Assembly: GCA_040394635.1 (NCBI GenBank)
Contig: JBEBRW010000026.1
Coordinates: 4,804-68,803 of the forward strand
Direction of reading: 5' to 3'
Source: UBA5239 sp040394635
GTDB taxonomy: Bacteria; Verrucomicrobiota; Lentisphaeria; Victivallales; Victivallaceae
DNA: 64,000 bases
In this document: piece by piece, positions 16,155 through 24,276 of the stretch
How the letters are laid out: each line of letters begins with the position of its first letter
Numbering within the stretch: position 1 is the stretch's first letter
The notes under the pieces: model-generated
Database searches by the model: none
What the model was told of the DNA's origin: nothing
The model's input: only the letters and a program-made list of their open reading frames with translations
Translations under genes and position numbers: made by a program

Positions 16155-17876
16155 ATGAGTGAAGAAAAACACGAAAACGACGGAATGATGAAAGGTAGTG
16201 AGATTGTGATCAATTGCCTGAAGCGGCAGGGAGTCGACACCGTATTTGCCTATCCGGGCGGCGCGGCGATTGACCTCCACCAGGCGCTTATCGATTCCGG
16301 TATTCGAGTTATTCTGCCCCGTCATGAACAGGGCGGGGCGTTCGCGGCCGGCGGCTACGCCAGGGTTTCCGGCAAGACCGGAGTCTGCGTGGCGACCAGT
16401 GGACCGGGAGCGACGAACCTGCTCACCGGGCTCGCGGACTGCTTCTCAGACTCGATCCCGGTGGTGTTCATCACCGGCCAGGTCGGCGCCAGCTTGATCG
16501 GCAAGAACGCGTTTCAGGAAATCGACATCATCGGCATGACCCGCCCGATCGTCAAGCACAGTTATCTGGTGCTGGACATCAAGGACCTGCCGCGCATCAT
16601 CAAGGAAGCCTTCATGGTGGCGGCGAACGGCCGTCCGGGCCCGGTCCTGATCGACCTGCCGAAAAATATTCAACAGCAGCAGTGCGTGCCGGATTTCAAT
16701 GCCGACATCATTATGCCCTATAAGCCGAAACCGCTGGCGACCCCGGAAGATATCAAGGCCATTCGTGAGGCGATCCGCCACTCGAAGAAACCGTGTATCT
16801 ACTTCGGCGGCGGCGTTATTTCGTCCGGAGCGTCCGACGAACTGCGGAGGTTCATCGACCTGTACAATATCCCGGCGGTGTCCACTATGATGGGGCTCGG
16901 CGCGGTGCCGATCGGCCATCCGCTCTACCTGCGCTGGCTGGGCATGCACGGGGCCACTTACGCCAATTACGCGGCCAATGAATGCGATCTGCTGCTGGCC
17001 TTCGGCGCACGGTTTGACGACCGGGTGACCGGAAATCCGATGACCTTCGCGGCCGGAGCCACCATTGTCCACGTCGATATCGACAACTCCGAGATCAACA
17101 AGAACAAGCAGGCCGATATCGGCGTCCGCGCCGATATTCTCGACGTGCTCAAAGAACTGAACAAGGCCCCGGTCCGTCAGGATTACACCGACTGGCTGGC
17201 GCAGATCGATAAATGGCGCAAGGCATTTCCGCTGGACTTCGCCGAGCGTACCGACATCATCCAGCCGCAGCGGGTGGTCGAGCGCCTGTATGAACTGACC
17301 AAGGGCGAAGCGGTGATCGTGCCCGGCGTGGGCCAGCACCAGATGTTCTCCGCTCAATTCTATAAATTCAAATATCCGCGGCAGTTCCTGACCTCGGGCG
17401 GACTCGGCAGCATGGGCTTCGGATTGCCCGCCGCCATGGGCGCCAAGGTCGCCTGTCCCGAAAAACTGGTCATCAACATCGACGGCGACGGCAGCTTCCA
17501 GATGAATATCCAGGAGCTCGGCACCATCCATATGGAAGAAATCGACGTGAAAATGGTGATTCTGAACAACCAGCATCTCGGCATGGTCGCCCAGTGGGAG
17601 GACTGCTTCTACGGCGGCCGCCGCGGCAATACGGTGCTGAAAAATCCGCTGGTCGAGCGTCCGTACCCGGACTTCGTCACCATCGCCAAAGGCTACGGCA
17701 TCCCCGGGCGCGAAGTTTACAAGCTCGAGGACCTGGATTCCGCGTTGCAGGAAATGCTCGACAACCCGGGTCCCTTCCTGCTGGACATCCACACCGACTA
17801 TGAAGAACACGTGTTGCCGATGATCCCGGCCGGGAAAGATTATAAAGCGACTATCTCGAGGCATGTAAAGAAATAA
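16155..17876 (+). CDS. ilvB: Acetolactate synthase large subunit
   Basis: 573 residues from ATG 16155, which has GGAG upstream; an in-frame TTG 30 bases earlier is less likely. It is a TPP enzyme with N-terminal pyrimidine-binding domain (FAYPGGAAIDLHQAL; catalytic Glu in LPRHEQGGAFAAGGYA), central FAD-binding domain and C-terminal TPP domain (GDGSFQMNIQELGTI ... LNNQHLGMV). It condenses pyruvate to acetolactate for valine, leucine and isoleucine synthesis. The catalytic subunit normally lies beside ilvN, the regulatory subunit, but here a membrane protein follows after two bases. It may be unregulated by valine or use a distant ilvN. Confidence 0.95.
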   Translation: MSEEKHENDGMMKGSEIVINCLKRQGVDTVFAYPGGAAIDLHQALIDSGIRVILPRHEQGGAFAAGGYARVSGKTGVCVATSGPGATNLLTGLADCFSDSIPVVFITGQVGASLIGKNAFQEIDIIGMTRPIVKHSYLVLDIKDLPRIIKEAFMVAANGRPGPVLIDLPKNIQQQQCVPDFNADIIMPYKPKPLATPEDIKAIREAIRHSKKPCIYFGGGVISSGASDELRRFIDLYNIPAVSTMMGLGAVPIGHPLYLRWLGMHGATYANYAANECDLLLAFGARFDDRVTGNPMTFAAGATIVHVDIDNSEINKNKQADIGVRADILDVLKELNKAPVRQDYTDWLAQIDKWRKAFPLDFAERTDIIQPQRVVERLYELTKGEAVIVPGVGQHQMFSAQFYKFKYPRQFLTSGGLGSMGFGLPAAMGAKVACPEKLVINIDGDGSFQMNIQELGTIHMEEIDVKMVILNNQHLGMVAQWEDCFYGGRRGNTVLKNPLVERPYPDFVTIAKGYGIPGREVYKLEDLDSALQEMLDNPGPFLLDIHTDYEEHVLPMIPAGKDYKATISRHVKK

Positions 17877-17878
17877 TC

Positions 17879-18433
17879 ATGGATTTTTTACTGTTATACA
17901 AAATTGTCTTGATCGTAGCGGCACTGCTCAGCTTTGCCGTTGCTTTTCTTATTCTCAAATTCAAAGAAAAAAGCCTGCCCGCCACCGAAAAGCTGTTGCG
18001 CAACCGCAACATCGGCCTCCTGCCGGCGCTGGCGGGACTCCTCTGGTGCGTGCCTTATGCCAAGCCATTGCTTTGGGGCTGGATGGGGTCGTGGCTGCTG
18101 CCGCTGGCGGTCGTATTGACGATTTTGATGTATTTCTTCCTTGAGTATCTTCCGGCCCGCGCGGCCGGCGGCATCATGATCCTGTACACGGCCTACGTGG
18201 CGCAGGAGTCTTATACGTTTCACACGCCGGGGGCCGGATGGCTGATGATTCTGAGCTGGATTCTGGCGATTACCGGCATGTTTATCGCGGCCAAACCGCA
18301 TCTGATCCGCGACTATTTTCGCAGGATCGTCAAGGACGAGCGCTACCGCCTGATCGGGGTGGCGTATTTCACCGTCTACGGTTTGTGGTCGCTCACGGTC
18401 GGCATTTACCACCTGGTCAAAGGAGCAGTCTGA
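17879..18433 (+). CDS. Unknown integral membrane protein
   Basis: 184 residues, about five or six hydrophobic segments (about 4-25, 45-65, 68-90, 95-110, 120-140, 155-180). No recognised motif. A short basic loop FKEKSLPATEKLLRNRN follows the first segment. It is two bases after ilvB and overlaps rsmG by TGATG, so all three are probably co-transcribed. No function can be assigned. Confidence 0.75.
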   Translation: MDFLLLYKIVLIVAALLSFAVAFLILKFKEKSLPATEKLLRNRNIGLLPALAGLLWCVPYAKPLLWGWMGSWLLPLAVVLTILMYFFLEYLPARAAGGIMILYTAYVAQESYTFHTPGAGWLMILSWILAITGMFIAAKPHLIRDYFRRIVKDERYRLIGVAYFTVYGLWSLTVGIYHLVKGAV

Positions 18434-19119
18434 TGAATATACCCGAAGCCGGTTTTGACGTTGCAGCCTACTGCGAGTCCTGTCATGTACCGAATGTCGA
18501 TCGCTTCATCGAGCGCTGCTGCTCGTTGTTTGACGTCCTGACTTTCACCAACAAACAGTTCAACCTGACCCGCATCGAGTCTCCGGAGGGCTTCTGGACC
18601 AAGCACGTGGCCGACTCGCTGGCGATTGCCCGCTATTATCCGGAATTGACCGAAAAACGGGTGCACATGGCCGACATCGGCTGCGGCGCGGGATTTCCGT
18701 CGCTGGTATTGGCGCTGGCTTATCCGAATCTGCTGATCACCGCTATCGATTCGACCGGCAAAAAGATCAAATTCGTGCAACAGAGCAGCTCGATCCTCGA
18801 ACTGAAAAATCTCCGCACCATTCATGGGCGCGCCTGCGAACTGAACCGTCTGCCGGACTGGCGTGCGCGCTTCGAAGTAATCACCGCCCGGGCAGTGGCC
18901 CCCGCGTTCACGATTTACAACGAAACCGCCAATATGCTTAACGGCAAGCACGGCAGATACATCCTGTACAAAACCCCCGAGCACGCCGCCGCGGACTTCA
19001 CCGAGATGAACATGCTCACCGCGGAGCACGGCATGACCTGGGATATCACCGAAGAGTTCGAACTGCCCAACCAGGCCGGCCGCCGCCAGTTCCTGCACTC
19101 CAATTTAAGCGACAGCTAG
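18433..19119 (+). CDS. rsmG: 16S rRNA (guanine-527-N7)-methyltransferase
   Basis: 228 residues from ATG 18433, preceded by AGGAG and overlapping the previous stop. The SAM-binding motif ADIGCGAGFPSLVLALAYP and the downstream VQQSSSILELKNLRTIHGRA match RsmG/GidB. TNKQFNLTRI and WTKHVADSLAI at the N-terminus are also family signatures. The enzyme methylates G527 in 16S rRNA. rsmG usually neighbours mnmG or parA/parB; here it follows ilvB, so the context is unusual. Substrate binding ARAVAP is present, so it should be active. Confidence 0.92.
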   Translation: MNIPEAGFDVAAYCESCHVPNVDRFIERCCSLFDVLTFTNKQFNLTRIESPEGFWTKHVADSLAIARYYPELTEKRVHMADIGCGAGFPSLVLALAYPNLLITAIDSTGKKIKFVQQSSSILELKNLRTIHGRACELNRLPDWRARFEVITARAVAPAFTIYNETANMLNGKHGRYILYKTPEHAAADFTEMNMLTAEHGMTWDITEEFELPNQAGRRQFLHSNLSDS

Positions 19120-19255
19120 TGCCCAGCCAAACTTAGTATTTCCGGAAGACGAGAGTAGCTGCATTGCTATTCTTGTCGAAACCTGTGCAAATATTCACAT
19201 CCCTGCAATATCCTGGAATTTGTAACAAAATATATGGAAAAATAAGAAGCGGGTA

Positions 19256-19302
19256 TTGACTTTGGTCTTTTTTGGTATTATAATCTATTATTAAGATACC
19301 AA
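19256..19302 (+). promoter_or_regulatory. Promoter and palindromic operator of the GntR-type gene
   Basis: TTGACT (19256-19261), a 17-base spacer and TATAAT (19279-19284): a near-consensus promoter. The -10 box is enclosed by an inverted repeat TTGGTAT (19272-19278) and ATACCAA (19296-19302). A dimer bound there would block polymerase, which suggests autorepression by the gene product. Confidence 0.75.
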
Positions 19303-19315
19303 TGGATGTTAATAG

Positions 19316-20347
19316 ATGAAAAATAGCGCATTGAAAAAAGAGCAAGTAAAGAAAAATATAATATTCCGGATATTATCGGGTCAATATCCATTGGCCGGAA
19401 GAATTCCACCGGAACGGGAGCTGTGTACCACGCTGGATGTGAGTCGAATGACTGTTCGTGCGGCAGTCGACAATCTGATTGCAGAAGGTATTCTGGAGCG
19501 TGACGGCCGGCGCGGAACGATCATAAAACAGGTACCTCACAACGATATGATCGATAACAGAAAGAAGCCCGGCAGTATTTTATTTATTTATTTTTCCAGT
19601 ATTAAGGGACACCCGATCGCACAATGGGGAGCGTCCGCCCGGATTTATCATGGACTTGAACAATTTACCGATAAGCATGATTTGGGGTTGTTGGTTCAGT
19701 CAGGAGAGAATTTTTTGCGTCAGCCGGCCATACATGATTCAATCAGCGGAATTATTGTCGGCGGTTCACGGCTGGAAGAGCGGTTGCCTCAATTGATGAA
19801 ACTCGGAATGCCGGTTGTTGTGGTGGATGCTCTGCCTTATACGGTTCGAGTGGATGCGGTTTGTGCCGATTTTTATGAGGCGGGGATACATGCGGCTCGG
19901 AAAGTTGCGGAACACGGATATAAAAATCCATTATTGTTGACTCTTCGTTATGAAGAGGAAGATTTCATCCAGTCCAGTTTTCAGTCCGCCCAGAAAGGGT
20001 TTCGGGATTTTCTCGCGGCCAGTTCCATTGCAATTCATCAGCATATCGTAGATTACAGAGAGCTTGTCGGAAATGAACATTTTAAGCTTGATATTGACAA
20101 GGTGCTGAGGGAGAAAAAGGTCGACTGCATCATTGACTGCTCCAATATAACCGATACCTGCAATATCCAGACTCTCCCGGTGATTAATACCAGTGGAATG
20201 GGGAAAAACGACACTGATAAAGATAACTATATGCCAATTTCTTTTGACATGGAACGCATCGGGTACCTGGCGGCGCAGCGTCTGTACGAACGCATGCAAA
20301 ATCCATGTTTGGAACCAATCCGTTACTTGATCCCGGTAAATATTTAA
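19316..20347 (+). CDS. GntR-type winged-helix regulator with LacI-like sensor (AraR-like)
   Basis: 343 residues. The N-terminal GntR winged helix (LKKEQVKKNIIFRILSGQYP, then PPERELCTTLDVSRMTVRAA) joins a periplasmic-binding-protein-like effector domain (ILFIYFSSIKGHPIAQWGAS onward). This is the AraR arrangement of sugar-responsive repressors. It is the first gene of a five-gene plus-strand set: unknown protein, pseudopilin, DUF4838 protein and peptidase/acetyltransferase fusion. An inverted repeat over its -10 box points to autoregulation. The effector is unknown. Confidence 0.9.
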   Translation: MKNSALKKEQVKKNIIFRILSGQYPLAGRIPPERELCTTLDVSRMTVRAAVDNLIAEGILERDGRRGTIIKQVPHNDMIDNRKKPGSILFIYFSSIKGHPIAQWGASARIYHGLEQFTDKHDLGLLVQSGENFLRQPAIHDSISGIIVGGSRLEERLPQLMKLGMPVVVVDALPYTVRVDAVCADFYEAGIHAARKVAEHGYKNPLLLTLRYEEEDFIQSSFQSAQKGFRDFLAASSIAIHQHIVDYRELVGNEHFKLDIDKVLREKKVDCIIDCSNITDTCNIQTLPVINTSGMGKNDTDKDNYMPISFDMERIGYLAAQRLYERMQNPCLEPIRYLIPVNI

Positions 20348-20369
20348 ACTTGTTCCAATAAGGAGGTTT

Positions 20370-21173
20370 ATGAAGACTTTACGTGACACGCTTTGGTTAT
20401 GGGGGCAAACCCCGAACTCCCACCACGCCGGCGGCGGCTACAAATTGCCGGGTGTCAACCGGATGACCCCGGCGGAAGGCTGCGAGTACTTCGGCATTCC
20501 GAACTGCTGCCGGGTGGCAATGGGCGCCGGACCGTTTCCGCCGTTCGATGAAGAGAGCCGTCAAATTTCCCACCTGAAAGAAGTCATCTGGTCGGTGATC
20601 GGAGCCGGCAGCGTCAGCCGCAATGAAGAACAGAACGGCGATTTGGACGAGGTCATCCGCCAGGCCCGGATGTTTCCGAATATTACCGGGGCCGTCCTGG
20701 ACGACTTTCTCTCCGAGCACCGGATGGCGATTTATTCGCCGGAACGCGTGGCCGGGATTCGTGACCGCCTCAATCGGGAAACCGGCAGGCACATGGATTT
20801 ATGGATAGTCTGGTATGACCGTGAAATCGACGCTCCGGTCCGGCGTTATCTGGATGTGTGCGATGTTATTACTTATTGGACCTGGTACGGTTACAATATC
20901 CCGAAACTCGAGGAATTTCTGGACCGGATGATCGAAGCCACTCCCGGCAAGCGCCGGTTGGCCGGCTGCTACATGTGGAATTATGGCGAAACCTGTCCGC
21001 TGACCCCGGAACAAATGGAGCATCAGCTGGGTGTTTACCTGAAGTATATTCGTTCCGGCCAACTGGAAGGCATGATTCTGTGCTCAAACTGTATTGCCGA
21101 CATCGGCTTGCCCACTGTCGAACAGACCCGGCAATGGATCGACCGGTACGGCAGCGAAATCATCAATACCTGA
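20370..21173 (+). CDS. Unknown protein, possible TIM-barrel carbohydrate enzyme
   Basis: 267 residues with a good RBS (AAGGAGG). No signal peptide. The text is rich in Trp, Tyr and acidic residues on predicted strand ends (GAVLDDFLSEHRMAIY, MDLWIVWYDREID, DVITYWTWYGYNI, RLAGCYMWNYGETC), a pattern typical of (beta/alpha)8 glycosidase-like proteins. D-D in AVLDDFLSEH and E in NYGETCPL could be catalytic. I do not recognise a named family. It lies between the regulator and a pseudopilin gene with spacing consistent with an operon, which supports a role in handling the same glycan. Confidence 0.6.
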   Translation: MKTLRDTLWLWGQTPNSHHAGGGYKLPGVNRMTPAEGCEYFGIPNCCRVAMGAGPFPPFDEESRQISHLKEVIWSVIGAGSVSRNEEQNGDLDEVIRQARMFPNITGAVLDDFLSEHRMAIYSPERVAGIRDRLNRETGRHMDLWIVWYDREIDAPVRRYLDVCDVITYWTWYGYNIPKLEEFLDRMIEATPGKRRLAGCYMWNYGETCPLTPEQMEHQLGVYLKYIRSGQLEGMILCSNCIADIGLPTVEQTRQWIDRYGSEIINT

Positions 21174-21183
21174 AGGAGGATTT

Positions 21184-21918
21184 ATGCATCGAATATTTAC
21201 ACTTATAGAGCTTTTGGTTGTTATAGCTATTATTGCGATATTGGCTGCCATGCTGCTGCCGGCTCTCAACAAGGCCCGTGATCGAGCCAAAAGCAATCAG
21301 TGCCTGAGCAATCTGAAGCAAATCGGCACTGCCACGGCCATGTATGTGAGTGATTATGACTACTATCCCAGCCGTAAGGGCAGCAGTAACAATTGGGCCT
21401 GCATGTTTCAACTGTCGCCATACTTGGGAATCTCGCTGACCAACAACAAGTTTACCACCGATCAGGTGGTGAGGATCTTTTTTTGCCCCGCTTCAACCGG
21501 CACACAGCCACTGGCGGGAACAGTTGACGGTGGCGCCCTTGGTATTTCATATTCAACCAACGTTTATGTGACCGGGTCCTGGCCGCCGCCCACGGGCGGT
21601 GGTGTTCATGCCAGCAAAGTCAGGCGGCCGAGCAAGCTGATGGTGTTTATGGACGGCTCCCCGCTGGATCTCAATCTGGCCGGCGACCGTACCTGTCATA
21701 GTCGTTTCGGTTATCGCCATCCGGTCAAACTGCTGGAGACCATCACTCTGGTCACTACGCCGTGCGGAGGAATCAATATTCTGTATGCCGATGGACATGC
21801 GGCCAATGTTATCGGCGCTATAACCTCCGGCTTGAATCAAACTGATTTCTGCAATGATCCGAACATCGCCGATGCCTGGCTTCCCGGTGTTTATAGCGTC
21901 GCTTCGGCAGACTGGTAA
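21184..21918 (+). CDS. Type II pseudopilin-like protein with prepilin leader
   Basis: 244 residues from ATG 21184, with GGAGGA upstream. The N-terminus MHRIFTLIELLVVIAIIAIL is a class III prepilin leader; cleavage would occur before the FTLIE phenylalanine-type position, leaving a hydrophobic stalk. NQCLSNLKQIGTATAMYVSD and the C-terminal INILYADGHA match the large DUF1559-like group of PVC pseudopilins. The usual H-x9-DG spacing is stretched by an insertion (histidine at RHPVK, then about 21 residues to DG). It should be displayed on the envelope or in a secretion pseudopilus. It is placed second after the regulator in a carbohydrate operon. Confidence 0.88.
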   Translation: MHRIFTLIELLVVIAIIAILAAMLLPALNKARDRAKSNQCLSNLKQIGTATAMYVSDYDYYPSRKGSSNNWACMFQLSPYLGISLTNNKFTTDQVVRIFFCPASTGTQPLAGTVDGGALGISYSTNVYVTGSWPPPTGGGVHASKVRRPSKLMVFMDGSPLDLNLAGDRTCHSRFGYRHPVKLLETITLVTTPCGGINILYADGHAANVIGAITSGLNQTDFCNDPNIADAWLPGVYSVASADW

Positions 21919-21937
21919 AAAAACTTAAGGAGTTACC

Positions 21938-24262
21938 ATGTTTCTCTCAAAAATAATGATCGCATTTCTGTGCCTGGGCTGCCTCGTCCTGTCTGCCTCG
22001 CAGATCACTCTGATTGTTCCGGCGAATGCGCCCGAAGTCGATAAAACCGCAGCACAGGAACTCACGGAGCACTTAACTGCCGCCACCGGTGAAAAATTCG
22101 CCATCGCGAATGAAGAGCAGAATATTGACGGACGCAAAATTTATCTCGGCAATACCGGATTCTCCCGGAAAAACGGTGTGGATTTCAACCAATTCGGTCA
22201 TGAAGAGTATCTGTTGAAAGCCGTCGGCAATGACTTGATTATCGGCGGTGGCGCTCCTCGCGGCACACTTTATGGCGTTTATGAATTTCTGGAACGCTTC
22301 ACCGGAGTGACATGGCTGGACGAGTGGACGACTCATATTCCCGCGGTTTCCGGAATTAAATGGCCGCAGGACCTGAATTTACGGGATAAACCTGTTTTCG
22401 CTTACAGGGGAATTTATTCCGTCCGGAGCACTGATCGTGAGACACGTATCCGTTTTCGGGTCCGCTGCCGGGAAAATATCTACTGGGATGAAAAAATCAC
22501 TCCAGCCGAAGCCGCCAAATGGGGTATCACGCCTGTACTTGGCCGGCCCTCTCCGTTGAACACCTTGTATTATTATATCAAAGACTGGCCGAAAGATGGC
22601 TTTGAAGATTGTTTATCCATGAATCCGGATGGTTCCAGAATCCGGCCGACCTCGTTTGCCGGCCCCGGACAGGTCTGTTTCTCCAGCCGGAAAGCACGCG
22701 ACAAATTTATCGCACAACTGAAAGGATTTATTGCGGCCGACCGCCGGGAATATCCTGATAATTATCCCCAATTATATAATCTCTCCATCAATGATACCCA
22801 GGACCGTTGTCATTGTCCCGACTGTCGCAAATTAGCTGAAAAATATCAGGCATATTCAGGAACCATGCTGGAGTTTGTGAATGCGGTGGCGGATGGAATT
22901 TCCTCTGAATATCAGGATGTACGGCTTCAAACCTCGGCATATCTTTTTACCGAGGAGCCCCCGGTCGGCATCAAACCCGCCCTCAATGTCACAGTCAGGG
23001 TTTCTCCCAGCCCCTGGGGCAGCAAATGCGAGACCATGCTGCCGTTGAATAACCCAAAAAACCGGCCGACTCTGGATAATCTGCGGAAGTGGTCCGAATT
23101 GGGTTCCATTCAAATCTGGAACTACTGGGTTATTTTCGGTCCCTATCCCGGTAAAAATGCGGGCCTGGTCAATATTCCCGCCATGCTTGAAAATCTGAAA
23201 ATCTTTCATCAGTACAAGTCCGATTATGTTTTTTCCGAATGCGAGTTTCCCGATACGGTAAGTTTTCATCCGTTGCGGCTTTATCTGGGTTATAAGATGA
23301 AATGGAATCCCGACCGTTCGGTGGAACCCATCCTGGACCGTTATTTCACCGGTTATTACCGGGAAGCGGCGCTTCCCATGCGTCAACTGTATGATTACAT
23401 GGTGAAACGTCAAAGCGAAAGCCCTGTTCTTGACGTCCCGGATTCATCCGGACGCAAATACCTGGATGCGGATTTCTTCCGCTTTGCAGAAAGCCGTTTC
23501 AGCGAAGCCGAAAAACTGGCAAACGGCAATCCGGTTATCCTGTCTCATATCACGCAGGAACGCGTTCCCCTTGACATTGCCCGGTTATCCTGTCGCGACA
23601 ATTGGCCGGAGGAACCTTTCCTGCCTGCGCCGGAAAAGATCATGGACAGGTTGAAAACAGCCTGGCCGCAAAGTGTCGACCGCTGGTATGAGGGGCCCGT
23701 CTGGCAACGCAGGGAACAGGCAATCATGAAAACGTTTTTCCAGAAAATGACTCCGGTTCAGACCGGCGCCAAGTACCCGCTGACGGACCCCCGGTTGACG
23801 GGCCGCCGTCTTTATGATATTGCCTGGCCCGATTTCAATGCCGTTGAGGAATTGGGCAAGCACGGCGTCCGGCTGGTTGATGATCCGGCGGCAGTAGGAG
23901 GTAAAGCCATGCGCCTGGCCAAACCTGTCGCCGTACCGGAAAAAGGGTTCCATGAACAGGCATTCCGCTGCGGAGTTCAAAGCCGCTCAGGCGGCAAGCT
24001 GCTCTTTGATATTTACCTGAAAAATATTCCCGATGAAAATTATCATCTGTATCACCTTGGCAGGATGACCCTCGACCCGAACACATTGCTGTGGATTCAC
24101 AATTCCTGGTTCATTCAACAGCACTTTGACCGCTATTACCGGGCCACCGGCAATAACACGTATGATGTATATGCCTCCATTAAGCTCGAAGGTCCCGCTT
24201 ATGTGAAGGGGTCAACCAAAACCAATGCAGTTTATGTGGACCGGATTCTGTTGTCGGAATAG
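21938..24262 (+). CDS. Exported DUF4838-type glycan-active protein
   Basis: 774 residues, signal peptide at the N-terminus (MFLSKIMIAFLCLGCLVLSA). Residues about 22-110 resemble the small alpha/beta domain that precedes GH20/GH67 barrels (EVDKTAAQELTEHLTAATGE, GGGAPRGTLYGVYEFLERF). The central region has the DUF4838 hallmarks, including the cysteine cluster DRCHCPDCRKLAEKY and acidic residues in a barrel-like context. The C-terminus (about 640-774) looks like a carbohydrate-binding sandwich. Family members are thought to be glycoside hydrolases but the activity is not established. The RBS AAGGAG precedes it, and the next gene starts 14 bases after its end. Confidence 0.82.
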   Translation: MFLSKIMIAFLCLGCLVLSASQITLIVPANAPEVDKTAAQELTEHLTAATGEKFAIANEEQNIDGRKIYLGNTGFSRKNGVDFNQFGHEEYLLKAVGNDLIIGGGAPRGTLYGVYEFLERFTGVTWLDEWTTHIPAVSGIKWPQDLNLRDKPVFAYRGIYSVRSTDRETRIRFRVRCRENIYWDEKITPAEAAKWGITPVLGRPSPLNTLYYYIKDWPKDGFEDCLSMNPDGSRIRPTSFAGPGQVCFSSRKARDKFIAQLKGFIAADRREYPDNYPQLYNLSINDTQDRCHCPDCRKLAEKYQAYSGTMLEFVNAVADGISSEYQDVRLQTSAYLFTEEPPVGIKPALNVTVRVSPSPWGSKCETMLPLNNPKNRPTLDNLRKWSELGSIQIWNYWVIFGPYPGKNAGLVNIPAMLENLKIFHQYKSDYVFSECEFPDTVSFHPLRLYLGYKMKWNPDRSVEPILDRYFTGYYREAALPMRQLYDYMVKRQSESPVLDVPDSSGRKYLDADFFRFAESRFSEAEKLANGNPVILSHITQERVPLDIARLSCRDNWPEEPFLPAPEKIMDRLKTAWPQSVDRWYEGPVWQRREQAIMKTFFQKMTPVQTGAKYPLTDPRLTGRRLYDIAWPDFNAVEELGKHGVRLVDDPAAVGGKAMRLAKPVAVPEKGFHEQAFRCGVQSRSGGKLLFDIYLKNIPDENYHLYHLGRMTLDPNTLLWIHNSWFIQQHFDRYYRATGNNTYDVYASIKLEGPAYVKGSTKTNAVYVDRILLSE

Positions 24263-24276
24263 TTACGGGAATATTT

